Virus record (IMG/VR): IMGVR_UViG_3300030406_003992
Coordinates: 1 to 34,404 of that record
Length of the DNA stretch: 34,404 nt
Strand: one strand, 5' to 3'
Source: a virus
In this document: positions 13,589-23,000 of the stretch, piece after piece
How the letters are laid out: the number at the start of each line of letters is the position of its first letter
How positions within the stretch are numbered: the first letter of the stretch is position 1
The notes under the pieces: generated by a model
Seen by the model: only the letters and a program-made list of their open reading frames with translations
Database searches by the model: none
What the model was told of the DNA's origin: nothing
Position numbers and translations under genes: made by a program

Positions 13589-15679
13589 ATGGCTTTTGCA
13601 AGTGTAGTTATAGATGTTGTTGATAAGGCAAGTGGTAAATTAAGGCAGCTTAATTCACAAAGTGCAAAATTAGATAGATCATTTCGTGTTTTAGATAAAA
13701 GAAATAAAGGTTTAAGTACAAGATTCAACGGTTTAGCAAAAGCTGTTGCTGCTGTTGGATTATTAGAATTTGGAAGGCGTTCAATAAATACAGCTGCTAA
13801 TTTTCAAAAACTTCAATTACGTTTAAAATTACTTACTGAAGCTACAGGAGATTTTAGTAAAGCTCAAGCTATAGCTACTGAAGGACAAAAATTATTTGGA
13901 ATAAGTAATGCTGAAGCATTAGATGGAGTTACCAATATTACAGCTCGACTTTTACCTTTAGGAGTAAGCCTGGAAGATATAAGAACTACATTTATCGGAT
14001 TTAATACTGCTGCAAAATTAGGAGGAGCATCAGCAATTGAAGCATCAAATGCTTTTAGGCAATTAGCTCAAGCACTTGGTTCTGGTCGTTTAGCTGGTGA
14101 TGAATTTCGTAGTGTATCTGAACAAGTTCCTTTAATATTAAAACCACTTGCAGCTGAACTTGGTGTTTCAACTGGGGCTTTAAAAGAACTTGCAGCGCAA
14201 GGAAAACTTACTAGTGATGTAGTTATAAGAGCTCTTAAAAGTATAGGTCGAGAAGGAGGACCAGCATTAAAAGCTATTTTGGAAAATGATCCAACTCAAG
14301 TATTTAAAAACTTACAAAACGAAATTGAAAATTTACAAGTATCAGTAGGTTCAGCTTTATTGCCAGCAGTAAAAGCAGGAACAGAAGCACTGCAAATTTT
14401 AATAAGTGTAGTAAATGCTATTCCACCTGAAATTACTTCTTTTGTAGTTGTTACAGGTACATTAATTACTTCTATAAGTATTTTAAAACCGCTTATTAAA
14501 TCAATTATAGGAACTTTAAAAACATTAAAAGTTTTAATAACTGGTATTACTGCAACGCTTGGGGGTCCGTTAACTGCTTTATTAGCTGGCTTAGCTGCTG
14601 GAGTAATAGGATTAACAAGAGCAATAAAAGATGAAATAGAAGAAAGAAAAACTTTAAATAAATTAATAGAAGAAGGAACTTCTACACAATTAGAAGAACG
14701 ATTGGCAACTGAAAAACAAACTTTAGCTCTTTTAAAAAATAGTGAAGCAAGAGGAAATGCCAAAAGAGGTTTAGAAAGACAAATTAAAGAACAAAAAGAA
14801 TTAATAGCATTATTAGAAAAAGAAGCCGGATTTAAAAAATCTGATGAAGAAGGCGATTTTGGTATTGATACATCTTTTAGAGCAGGTCGGGGAATATCAA
14901 TAGCTGCAGCGCAACCTAAACCTTTAACTGGTAAAAAAGACCCTCGATTAGTAGAACAAAATTTAAATAAAGAAATACAAAGAAGAATAAAACTTAAAAA
15001 CACTGAAGATGATTTTGATAGAAGAATCCTGGAAAGAAAATTTGAATTTATTGATGCTATACGAGAAGTTGCTGAAAATGAAAATATAGTCAATAAAGAA
15101 GCTGTTTTTAAAAGTTTAGAAATAGAAAAACAAATAGATTTACAAAAAATATTAAATGAAAAAATGAAGGAGAATTTAACTCCTGCTGAAAAGTTAGCTG
15201 AAAAGTTTATGGAAATAGGTGCAAGTATTGAAGAAGGTATTGTTTCTAATTTAACTGATGCTGTTATGGGAACTCAATCTTTAGCTGATGCTGCAACTAA
15301 TGTTTTAAATAATTTAAAGAGACAACTTATTGAATTAGCTATACAACAAGCAGTTTCTGGTATTGGAAATTTTATAGGCGGAGCTTTAAAAAATGTTTTT
15401 GGTAAAAGAGCAAGTGGTGGACCTGTTTCTTCTGGTAAAAGTTATATTGTCGGGGAGAAAGGTCCTGAAATTTTAACAATGGGTGGAAGAGGTTTTATAA
15501 CTCCTAATAATAAAATGGGGGGAGGAACTACTAATATAGTAAATGTGTCTGTTGATGCTTCTGGTTCTTCTGTTCAAGGCGAAGAAGGTAACGCAAGGCA
15601 GCTTGGTGCGGTTATAGCGCAAGCAGTACAGGCCCAACTTGTTAAAGAAAAACGCGCCGGAGGTTTATTAGCTAGATAA
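13589..15679 (+). CDS. tape measure protein
   Basis: The 696-residue protein sets tail length and is ejected with the DNA. An N-terminal helical region is followed by the TIGR02675-type tape-measure domain (about residues 65-215: LRLKLLTEATGDFSKAQ..., GASAIEASNAFRQLAQALGSGRLAGDEFRS, TSDVVIRAL). Hydrophobic segments lie at about 265-345, coiled coils at about 345-410 and 460-540, and the late ASGGPVSSGKSYIVGEKGPE and GRGFITPNNK is the usual C-terminal signature. At about 0.15 nm per residue the tail would be near 100 nm. The start ATG at 13589 follows a 36-base gap after the frameshifted chaperone. Confidence 0.93.
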   Translation: MAFASVVIDVVDKASGKLRQLNSQSAKLDRSFRVLDKRNKGLSTRFNGLAKAVAAVGLLEFGRRSINTAANFQKLQLRLKLLTEATGDFSKAQAIATEGQKLFGISNAEALDGVTNITARLLPLGVSLEDIRTTFIGFNTAAKLGGASAIEASNAFRQLAQALGSGRLAGDEFRSVSEQVPLILKPLAAELGVSTGALKELAAQGKLTSDVVIRALKSIGREGGPALKAILENDPTQVFKNLQNEIENLQVSVGSALLPAVKAGTEALQILISVVNAIPPEITSFVVVTGTLITSISILKPLIKSIIGTLKTLKVLITGITATLGGPLTALLAGLAAGVIGLTRAIKDEIEERKTLNKLIEEGTSTQLEERLATEKQTLALLKNSEARGNAKRGLERQIKEQKELIALLEKEAGFKKSDEEGDFGIDTSFRAGRGISIAAAQPKPLTGKKDPRLVEQNLNKEIQRRIKLKNTEDDFDRRILERKFEFIDAIREVAENENIVNKEAVFKSLEIEKQIDLQKILNEKMKENLTPAEKLAEKFMEIGASIEEGIVSNLTDAVMGTQSLADAATNVLNNLKRQLIELAIQQAVSGIGNFIGGALKNVFGKRASGGPVSSGKSYIVGEKGPEILTMGGRGFITPNNKMGGGTTNIVNVSVDASGSSVQGEEGNARQLGAVIAQAVQAQLVKEKRAGGLLAR

Positions 15680-16029
15680 TGTCTTTTACATTTCCATCTT
15701 TCAAACCTGAATACAATTATTCAGTAACCTTTGAAACAAAAAGAAGAATCGTAGCTTTGGGCGATGGCTTTACTCATAGGTCGCTTTTTGGATTACCACA
15801 AAATCAAATTATTACTTCAGCCGATCTAACTTTTAATGTTTCGGAAACGGAAGCAGATACAATTTTTACTTTTTTAAGAGAGCGTGATTTAGATCAAAAA
15901 TCTTTTTTATTTACTTTACCCGACGAAACTGTTGCTAAAAGGTTTATTTGTATTGGTCAAAGAAAAACGATACCTTATTTAAAAAGAGCAAAAATAATTT
16001 TAAAATTTCAACAAGTTTTTGAAACTTAA
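15679..16029 (+). CDS. M: minor tail protein, lambda M-like
   Basis: The 116-residue protein reads FPSFKPEYNYSVTFETKRRIVALGDGFTHRSLFGLPQN, then TFNVSETEADTIFTFLRER, FLFTLPDE and KFQQVFE. A start with P-x-Y-x-xxxxxxxxRIxxxGDGYxQR and an end with the F-Q-VFE motif is typical of the phage minor tail M family of the tail tip. It starts at the tape-measure stop (TAATG) and is directly followed by the L-like gene, as in lambda. Codon use from here on is visibly richer in G/C-ending codons. Confidence 0.85.
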   Translation: MSFTFPSFKPEYNYSVTFETKRRIVALGDGFTHRSLFGLPQNQIITSADLTFNVSETEADTIFTFLRERDLDQKSFLFTLPDETVAKRFICIGQRKTIPYLKRAKIILKFQQVFET

Positions 16030-16602
16030 ATGGCGATTCCGACTAGCGATTTACAAACTTTAACTCCCTCTTCGATAATCGAGTTATTTAAGCTTGAATT
16101 AAATGTTGCTTTACATGGCACTAATCAAGTTTTTCTTTTTCACGCCGGTTCTAATGAATTGAATAATTCAATTATTTGGCAGAATGAAGCTTATGATAAA
16201 TATCCGATAACAGCCGAAGGTTTTGAATATACCGGAAGTGGAACTATGCCAAGACCGATGCTAACGATCTCTAATTTATTTGGTTTTGTTTCTGGTTTAT
16301 TAAATGATACAAATAAAGTCTCGGAAAAGAATGATTTGGGGGGTGCTAAATTTACGAGAAGAAGAACCCTAGCAAGTTTTTTAGATGATGCTAATTTTAT
16401 CGGCGGTGTAAATCCTTTTGGCACACCAAGTTCTAATGAATTACCTCAAGAAATATTTTTTATAGATAGAAAAGTTGTTGAAAACAGAAATATTGTTCAA
16501 TTTGAATTAGTTTCTTCGCTTGATTTACAAGGTGTTAAAGCACCCAAACGGCAAGTAACTAGAAAAGATTTTAGAGGAGTAGGTACTTTTAGAAACGCAT
16601 GA
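16030..16602 (+). CDS. L: minor tail protein, lambda L-like, lacking the cysteine domain
   Basis: The 190-residue protein has the L-family N-terminal part: TPSSIIELFKLELN, IIWQNEAYDKYPITAEGFEYTGSGTMPRPMLTISNL, and GAKFTRRRTLASFLDDANF. In lambda L, the APRRQ-like segment is followed by a C-terminal domain whose cysteines hold an iron-sulfur cluster. Here the protein ends soon after VKAPKRQVTRKDFRGVGTFR and contains no cysteine at all. Role: tail-tip assembly between M and K. Assignment is secure from synteny and motifs; the missing domain is clear in the sequence. Confidence 0.87.
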   Translation: MAIPTSDLQTLTPSSIIELFKLELNVALHGTNQVFLFHAGSNELNNSIIWQNEAYDKYPITAEGFEYTGSGTMPRPMLTISNLFGFVSGLLNDTNKVSEKNDLGGAKFTRRRTLASFLDDANFIGGVNPFGTPSSNELPQEIFFIDRKVVENRNIVQFELVSSLDLQGVKAPKRQVTRKDFRGVGTFRNA

Positions 16603-17303
16603 ACTGGAAAATTGAAGCTGAAGAACACGCTAAAGCCGTACAACCAGATGAATCTTGTGGCTTGGTTGCAGTAATAAAAGGTGAAAAAAAATATTGGCCT
16701 TGTAAAAACTTATCTAAAGAAAATTTTGATTATTTTATAATGGACCCAGAAGATTATGCTGATTGCGAAGATCAAGGCGAAATAGTTGGTTTAGTTCATT
16801 CGCACCCACAAGGTTCAGCCAACCCCTCTGAAACAGATAAAGCGGGTTGTGAATTTAGTGGTCTTGAATGGCATATTTATAGTTGTGAAATGCATAGTTG
16901 GTTTAGTTTTACTCCTTCCGGTTGGAAACCCGATAAACTTATTGGAAGGCAATGGGCTTGGGGGTTGGAAGATTGTTGGTCTTTAGTAACTGATTTTTAT
17001 AAAGAAAAACTAAATATAGATTTAAAAAAATGGCCTAGACCAAAAACAATAAAAAAATTCGCGGAAAACCCTTATTTTGAAAAAGTTTTATTAGGGTCAA
17101 ATTTTAAAGAGATTGAATTTAAAGATATTCAAGAGAATGATATTTTACTTATGGAAGGTGCTTATGAAAAATTAAATCATGTTGCTATTTATATAGGCGA
17201 TCAAACTATTTTGCATCATGTCATAGGTAAGTTAAGTTGTAGGGAGATATTTGATTTACAATATCAACAAATAACAAAAAAAGTTTTTAGATATGGCTCT
17301 TAA
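16599..17303 (+). CDS. K: lambda K-like tail tip peptidase (JAMM/MPN + NlpC/P60)
   Basis: The 234-residue protein combines two domains. The N-terminal JAMM metalloprotease motif is intact: Glu18, then HSHP with His67 and His69, seven residues, and S77-x-x-D80. The C-terminal NlpC/P60 domain has the catalytic Cys126 in WGLEDCWSLV, His194 in NHVAIYIGD, and a later HH pair (206-207). In phages of this type K processes tail-tip assembly and cuts cell-wall peptides during DNA entry. It overlaps the L and I genes by four and eleven bases. No separate endolysin was found in the window, so this is the only visible peptidoglycan enzyme. Confidence 0.93.
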   Translation: MNWKIEAEEHAKAVQPDESCGLVAVIKGEKKYWPCKNLSKENFDYFIMDPEDYADCEDQGEIVGLVHSHPQGSANPSETDKAGCEFSGLEWHIYSCEMHSWFSFTPSGWKPDKLIGRQWAWGLEDCWSLVTDFYKEKLNIDLKKWPRPKTIKKFAENPYFEKVLLGSNFKEIEFKDIQENDILLMEGAYEKLNHVAIYIGDQTILHHVIGKLSCREIFDLQYQQITKKVFRYGS

Positions 17304-17952
17304 AAAAATTAAACTTTATGGAAAACTTAGAAAGTTTATTGGCCAAGCATCATTTATGGCTGATGTAAAAACTCCTGCAGAGGCTTTTAGATTTTTATTA
17401 GCAAACTTCCCACAAGTTGAGAGTCATTTTTATCAGCATCACTACAGAATAAAAATGGGCGAAACAGAAATATCTGAAGATTTATTACACATGAAAAGTG
17501 AAGATGATATTTCAATAATTCCTATAGTTACTGGTTCGGGTTTTATTTTTGCTGCTGGCGCGGCTATATTTTCTGGGGCTGCTGCTGCCGCCGCTACGGT
17601 CGCTACTGCCGTCGTTGCAACCGCCGCCGCCATTGGAGGAGCTGTAGTAGCCGGAGCTACTGCTTTAGCAGCTTCGGGAGCTTTAGGCAGTATCGCTACG
17701 ACTCTTTTAACTAGCTTGGCAATTGATGGTATTACTTCATTATTAACGCCTACAGTAGACATGGGTGCATTTGATGATTCTGGTGTGGAACTGAATGCCG
17801 GTATGCAAGCTAGTAATTTCGCCTTTAACGGAATAGCTAATATTAGCCGAAGTGGAATTGCATTGCCCGTTGTATATGGAGAACGTTTTGTCGGAAGTAT
17901 AGTCGTATCTAATGGAGTAGACACAGTACAAATCGAGGGAACTGCCGACTAA
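17293..17952 (+). CDS. I: lambda I-like tail assembly protein
   Basis: The 219-residue protein starts with a small beta-grasp-like domain (KIKLYGKLRKFIGQASFMADVKTPAEAFRFLLANFPQ...), has IIPIVTGSG, then a long alanine/glycine-rich hydrophobic segment (about residues 80-150), and ends with GIALPVVYGERFVGSIVVSNGV. This is the normal architecture of phage tail assembly protein I. It joins K and J in the tail tip. The alanine run uses many GCC/GCG codons. The stop shares a base with the J start (TAATG). Confidence 0.9.
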   Translation: MALKKIKLYGKLRKFIGQASFMADVKTPAEAFRFLLANFPQVESHFYQHHYRIKMGETEISEDLLHMKSEDDISIIPIVTGSGFIFAAGAAIFSGAAAAAATVATAVVATAAAIGGAVVAGATALAASGALGSIATTLLTSLAIDGITSLLTPTVDMGAFDDSGVELNAGMQASNFAFNGIANISRSGIALPVVYGERFVGSIVVSNGVDTVQIEGTAD

Positions 17953-20900
17953 TGCCTATACCAACCAAGAATCCTAAAATAAGTGACCCAAAACTTCCTA
18001 AGGATCAACTAGGTAGTATTCAAAGGCAATTATCAGTTCATGTACTGTGCGAGGGTGAAATAGAGGGTTTTCCTTCCGCCACCGGTTCACGAGGTTCGGC
18101 GGAATATAATCGAACTTTGGAGAAAGATATTTTTTTAAATGGCACTCAAATATTACAACAATCCTCTAACAGTTCTGCCCCAGACAGTAAGAAAAATTTT
18201 CAAGATGTAAAAACTGAGGCAAGATATGGAACATCTAGTCAAACAAGAATTAAAGGTTTTAAAGATACTGAAACCGAATTTGTTGTGGGACAAAAACTTT
18301 TTCAAGGAGTATCTATAAATAAAACTATTAATAATACTGTTGATAGAATAAGAGTTACTTTACAAGTTGATTCTCTACAAAAATTTAAAGATGACGGAGA
18401 TGTAGTAGGTTTATCTGTAAGGCATAAAATAAAAATTATTCAAAATAATGGAACTACGAGAACTCCAATAGATAACACGATAAAAGGAAAAACTCCTAAC
18501 GCTTATACGAGAGATTACATAATAAATATTCCGGATAATTATGTATATCCCCTACAACTTGAAGTAACAAGAATCACCGCCGATAGTACCGACCCGAAAA
18601 AACAAAATAATTCTAGGTGGCTTCAATATACCGAAATACAAGATAAAGCAGATAGATTTCCTAATACCGCACACGTCGCTTTAAGAGTAGATGCTGAACA
18701 GTTCCCACAAACGCCGAATGTAATGTTCCGTATAAGAGGAAGAAAAATAAAAATTCCTCATAATGCTTCAGTAAGGTCCGACGGTAGTTTGTCTTTTAGC
18801 GGAGTTTTTAACGGTTCCTTAAATTCAACGAGGGTTTATTGTAACGACCCAGCGTGGGTGCTATACGATTTGCTTACGAATGAACGCTTTGGATTTGGAG
18901 ATCATATTACTGAAAGTATGCTCGATAAATTTGCTTTTTATTCAGCATCTGTTTATAACTCTGAAAGAATACCTGATAATGAAGGTAGAAATCTTGCCCC
19001 ACGTTTTAGCTGTAACGCTGTAATCCAAAATCAAATAGATGCCTTTAAATTAATAGGCGAGCTTTGTAGCACTATGAGAGCTAACGCTTTCTACTCCGCC
19101 GGAACTATAACGCTTACCCAAGACAGGCCTACCGACGCTAGTTATCTTTTCACACTCGCAAATGTAACCGAAGAGGGATTTAGTTACACTAACGCATCTA
19201 AAAGTATCAAATACACGGTTGTAAATGTGCAATTTTTTGATATGAATAATCAAGAATTTGATTATGAAACTGTTGAAGATGACATTTATTCCAAAAATAA
19301 ATATGGGGTTGTAGTAAAAAATATAAAAGCTTTTGCGATTACATCACGAACTCAAGCCCAGAGATTGGGCCGATGGTTTCTTTATACTCAAGCCAATGAA
19401 GGAGAAGTAGTAAATTTTGTAACTACTATCGAAGCCGGCTCGTTAGTAAGAGTAGGAGCCGTTATAAAAATTGCCGACCCTGTAAGAAGCGGAGAAAGAA
19501 GAGGAGGTAGAATAAAAGCCGCTACGACTACTACTATAACGGTTGATGATTTTTCAGATGCTACGGATTTAGTTTCAAAAAATAATCCTTTTTTATCGGT
19601 AATAATGCCCGATGGTTCTATTCAGCAAAGACCCGTAAATGGAGACATTATTAATGGAGTGATTCAATTAGGCGGAGACCCTTTACCACAAGTTCCTAAC
19701 TCTAACTCTATTTGGGTATTAGAAAACGATACGGTTGAAACTCAAAAATTTAGGGTAATAAGTGTCACCGAAGTAGATGGTACAAATTATCAAATAAGCG
19801 CAGTTTTTCATGATGATGGAAAATATGATTTTGTTGAAAGAGACATACCATTAGAAGAAAAATCTATTACTACTCTTACGGAACTAAAAGACCCGCCTAG
19901 TAACCTACTTGTCGAAGAAAGAATAGTTGTTGTTAATAATAGAGCGGTAAGTAAAATTTTTATTACTTGGAATCAAGTAGCAGGCGTTAATGAATATAGA
20001 GTTCAATATAGATTTGAAGATGGAAATTTTATAAATACAACGGTTACTAGAACTGATTTTGAAATACTTAATTCCACCGCCGGTTTATATGAAATAAGAG
20101 TTTTTAGTTTAAGTGCTACTAGAAGGCCATCAAATGTTCCGGCAGAGACTACTTTTCGAGCGCAAGGTAAAACGGCAAAACCAGCAAATGTGCAAAATTT
20201 AAGAATGGAACCTATTAACGAAAAGTTAATAAGGTTACGCTGGGACCAATCTACTGAAGCAGATGTTACGCACGGAGGTTTTTGTAGGATAAGGCATTCA
20301 CCAAAAGCCGATGGAACTGCCGTTTTCGAAAACGCTACGGATATAGATAAACTTTCAGGAAATAGTACGCAAATAGTAGTTCCTTATATTGAAGGCGAAT
20401 ATTTACTACGTTTTGAAGATGACACCGGTAATTTAAGTGCGGGAAGTAGTTCTATTCTTTTAGATTTACCTGATGCTTTAGGTAGCCTTTTAGTAACTAC
20501 CGTAAGAGAAGAAGATGATACACCTAAATTTCAAGGTACTAAAACTAATGTTACACGCGACGATAGTCTAAATTGCTTAAAACTAACCGATCCCGCCACT
20601 AACCCGACGGGGGAATATGAATTTAAGGATATACTTGATTTAGGTGCGGTTTTTAGTCTTGATCTTAAAAGACATATTTTTTCTGAAGGCTATTATCCTA
20701 ACGATTTATTTGATTCTAGAACGGCATTAATTGATACTTGGGATGACTTTGATGGTAGCGAAGCCAACAATGTAAATGCAGAATTATTAGTCGCCGTTAC
20801 AAAAGACCCTCCCGCCGGTGCAAATTATGCCGATTCCGATTTTAACAATAAAACATTTAACACTTTTGCTAATGGAATTTTTGAAGGAAGGGGTTTTAAA

Positions 20901-21263
20901 TTTAAAGTAAAATTATCTTCTAGTGATTCTGCACAAAATATTCAAATTAAAGAATTAGGATATACAGCTACTTTCCAAAGAAGGCAAGAACAAAGTGCTA
21001 CGGCGATAGCATCTGGAAGTGCTATTAAAAATATTACTTTCGATAAACCGTTTTTTACAGGTGCTACAGGACTTATTGTAACTCCTAACAGTATCAAGCC
21101 ATCTATAGGCATAACAGCGACAGACAATATTACAAGCGGAGATTATTTTGAAGTAACAAATATTTCAGGCACCGGCTTTTCGGTACATTTCAAAGATTCA
21201 TCTAATGCTAGTATAAATAGAAATTTCAACTTTACTGCGGTAGGATTTGGGAAAGGTGCTTAA
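17952..21263 (+). CDS. J: tail tip attachment / host-specificity protein J
   Basis: The 1103-residue protein is close to lambda J in length. N-terminal motifs include LSVHVLCEGEIEGFPSA, IFLNGTQIL, then VALRVDAEQFPQTPNVMFRIRGRKIKIP, DPAWVLYDLLTNERFGFGDHI and FSCNAVIQNQIDAFKLIGELCSTMRA, all characteristic of the J tip-attachment core. Fibronectin type III-like segments follow at about 655-830 (VSKIFITWNQVAGVNEYRVQY; LIRLRWDQSTEADVTHGGF). The C-terminal 250 residues are beta-rich and likely contact the receptor or fibres. It completes the M-L-K-I-J tail tip. Confidence 0.94.
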   Translation: MPIPTKNPKISDPKLPKDQLGSIQRQLSVHVLCEGEIEGFPSATGSRGSAEYNRTLEKDIFLNGTQILQQSSNSSAPDSKKNFQDVKTEARYGTSSQTRIKGFKDTETEFVVGQKLFQGVSINKTINNTVDRIRVTLQVDSLQKFKDDGDVVGLSVRHKIKIIQNNGTTRTPIDNTIKGKTPNAYTRDYIINIPDNYVYPLQLEVTRITADSTDPKKQNNSRWLQYTEIQDKADRFPNTAHVALRVDAEQFPQTPNVMFRIRGRKIKIPHNASVRSDGSLSFSGVFNGSLNSTRVYCNDPAWVLYDLLTNERFGFGDHITESMLDKFAFYSASVYNSERIPDNEGRNLAPRFSCNAVIQNQIDAFKLIGELCSTMRANAFYSAGTITLTQDRPTDASYLFTLANVTEEGFSYTNASKSIKYTVVNVQFFDMNNQEFDYETVEDDIYSKNKYGVVVKNIKAFAITSRTQAQRLGRWFLYTQANEGEVVNFVTTIEAGSLVRVGAVIKIADPVRSGERRGGRIKAATTTTITVDDFSDATDLVSKNNPFLSVIMPDGSIQQRPVNGDIINGVIQLGGDPLPQVPNSNSIWVLENDTVETQKFRVISVTEVDGTNYQISAVFHDDGKYDFVERDIPLEEKSITTLTELKDPPSNLLVEERIVVVNNRAVSKIFITWNQVAGVNEYRVQYRFEDGNFINTTVTRTDFEILNSTAGLYEIRVFSLSATRRPSNVPAETTFRAQGKTAKPANVQNLRMEPINEKLIRLRWDQSTEADVTHGGFCRIRHSPKADGTAVFENATDIDKLSGNSTQIVVPYIEGEYLLRFEDDTGNLSAGSSSILLDLPDALGSLLVTTVREEDDTPKFQGTKTNVTRDDSLNCLKLTDPATNPTGEYEFKDILDLGAVFSLDLKRHIFSEGYYPNDLFDSRTALIDTWDDFDGSEANNVNAELLVAVTKDPPAGANYADSDFNNKTFNTFANGIFEGRGFKFKVKLSSSDSAQNIQIKELGYTATFQRRQEQSATAIASGSAIKNITFDKPFFTGATGLIVTPNSIKPSIGITATDNITSGDYFEVTNISGTGFSVHFKDSSNASINRNFNFTAVGFGKGA

Positions 21264-21266
21264 TTA

Positions 21267-21893
21267 ATGACTAGACCGACGAATACAAGTTCAGCTCCAA
21301 AAGAAACGGGAAATAATTATCACCCCGATAATGGCACGGGTGCGCAAGTGCGTGCCGCTATGAAAGATATATTTCAAGCTCTTAGAACTTTAAATTCCGG
21401 TTCCGGAGACCCTAGTGGAACTGAAAATTTGGCAGCTTTTCAACCTCACATTGATTCAGATACAAATTTACTTAAAATTAGAAACGGTGCTAATAGTGCT
21501 TTCGTAACTTTAGGAAATGTAAGTCTTGAAAATTTCGGATATGCAACACTAGCCGGTTCTACTTTTACAGGAAAAGTAACTCATAACTATACAAATTCAT
21601 TGAATATTCCTGTAGGAAATACCTCGCAAAGAGATGGAACACCTGCGGTTGGAATGCTTAGATATAATAATCAATTAAATCAATTTGAAGGATATAAAAG
21701 TACGGGGTGGGGTGAAATAGGTGGTTCCGGAACTGTTGGAGGAGGTACAGATCAAATTTTTGTAGAAACCGATCAAAACATGACAGCTAATTACGAAATT
21801 TCAGCAAATAAAAATGCAATGACTATTAGCCCTGTTATAAATAGTGGTGTCACTTTAACCGTGCCAAGCGGAGCAATCCTTGTTATTCTTTAA
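21267..21893 (+). CDS. tail fibre-like protein, 208 aa
   Basis: The protein starts MTRPTNTSSAPKETGNNYHP, has DIFQALRTLNSGSGDPSG, GTPAVGMLRYNNQLNQFEGYKSTGWGEIGGSG in the middle (a widespread fibre module), and ends NAMTISPVINSGVTLTVPSGAILVIL. The tip region is related to the C-terminus of the fibre at 28178. It directly follows J, so it may bind the J C-terminus or replace a lambda Stf-type fibre base. Beta-rich, low cysteine, no enzyme motif seen. Confidence 0.8.
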   Translation: MTRPTNTSSAPKETGNNYHPDNGTGAQVRAAMKDIFQALRTLNSGSGDPSGTENLAAFQPHIDSDTNLLKIRNGANSAFVTLGNVSLENFGYATLAGSTFTGKVTHNYTNSLNIPVGNTSQRDGTPAVGMLRYNNQLNQFEGYKSTGWGEIGGSGTVGGGTDQIFVETDQNMTANYEISANKNAMTISPVINSGVTLTVPSGAILVIL

Positions 21894-21895
21894 CT

Positions 21896-22987
21896 ATGGC
21901 TTTAACAATTAACGGAACAACTGGTATTTCTGGAGTTGATGGTTCAGCTTCTGCACCTGTTTTTACTGGAACTGATAGCAATACAGGAATCTCATTTAAT
22001 ACGGACATTGTAAATATAAATACAGGAGGTTCAACGAGAATACACGTTGATGAAAATGGTTTTATTGGTGTCGGTACAACTACTCCCGATAAACCTTTTG
22101 AGATTAGAACACAAACAGCTTCTCATGAAATTTTTGCAATAAATAGACCAGCTTCGGGAACTGCTGCACTTTATATGGGAAATTCCAGTAACAATGAAGC
22201 AATAATTGCTGCTAATAACAGCACTTTGTTATTTGGATTTGATTTTGACGGAACTCTTACAAAAAGAGTCGAATTTCAAACTGGTAATGAAGGTTTTGGT
22301 TTTGGAAATGGTGTAATAGGTAAAACTTATAGTCAAATCAGAGGTCATTCTGGAACAGGAACTGAAGGAACAAGAATAAGAAATGATGGGACAGTGGTTA
22401 TTGGTACTTATCAGGGTATTCCTTTAAGTTTAAACAGAAGAGGTAATGATGGCACATTAGTAAATTTTAGACAAAATGGAAGCACAGAGGGGTCAATCAC
22501 AGTTTCGGGTAGTACAGTAAGTTTCAACGGAGGTCATTTAAGTAGATGGTCACAATTTAAAGGTTTATCTAATACAGATAAATCTGCAAGGCCAACTATT
22601 TATCAAGGCACAGTAATGAGCAACTTAGATGATTTATGTGTTTGGGAAGGAGAAGAAAATCAACAGTTAAACATGACAAAAGTTTCTGATGTTGAAGGTG
22701 ACAAAGATGTTGCTGGTGTTTTTTATGCTTGGGATGATGAAGATGAAGATGAGAAGTATTTGAATGATTTTTTTGTTGCAATGACAGGGGATTTAGTTAT
22801 AAGAGTGGCAGCGTCAACAACTGTTGCGAGAGGTGATTTGCTTATATCAGCAGGCGATGGAACGGCAAAACCACAGGCAGATGATATTGTTAGAAGCTCT
22901 ACTATTGCTAAAATAATATCAACTAATCATACGGCGACTTATGAAGACGGAAGTAAAGCCTACCCATGTGTTTTAATGGCTTGTTAA
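21896..22987 (+). CDS. tail fibre protein with a conserved C-terminal domain (possible self-cleaving chaperone type), 363 aa
   Basis: The N-terminal part (ALTINGTTGISGVDGSASAPVFTGTDSNTGI; GGSTRIHVDENGFIGVGTTTPDKPFEI) is a phage fibre repeat pattern. The C-terminal 150 residues (GGHLSRWSQFKGL, RPTIYQGTVMSNLDDLCVW, NQQLNMTKVSDVEGDKDVAGVFYAWD, AMTGDLVIRVAASTTVARGDLLISAGDGTA, YPCVLMAC) form a conserved module I recall from marine phage fibres. It could be an intramolecular chaperone domain of the peptidase G2 type, but I cannot confirm the catalytic residues. It has an acidic DDEDEDE run. Confidence 0.78.
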   Translation: MALTINGTTGISGVDGSASAPVFTGTDSNTGISFNTDIVNINTGGSTRIHVDENGFIGVGTTTPDKPFEIRTQTASHEIFAINRPASGTAALYMGNSSNNEAIIAANNSTLLFGFDFDGTLTKRVEFQTGNEGFGFGNGVIGKTYSQIRGHSGTGTEGTRIRNDGTVVIGTYQGIPLSLNRRGNDGTLVNFRQNGSTEGSITVSGSTVSFNGGHLSRWSQFKGLSNTDKSARPTIYQGTVMSNLDDLCVWEGEENQQLNMTKVSDVEGDKDVAGVFYAWDDEDEDEKYLNDFFVAMTGDLVIRVAASTTVARGDLLISAGDGTAKPQADDIVRSSTIAKIISTNHTATYEDGSKAYPCVLMAC

Positions 22988-23000
22988 TGGAGATTATTTA

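Noticed and set aside
14296-15093. Minus-strand 265-residue open frame opposite the tape measure gene
   Set aside because: A long antisense shadow of a helical, A/T-rich gene, with low-complexity Ser/Ile/Phe composition and no family features.
17442-17924. Minus-strand 160-residue open frame opposite the I-like gene
   Set aside because: Its alanine/valine/threonine-rich sequence mirrors the alanine-rich stretch of the real tail assembly gene.
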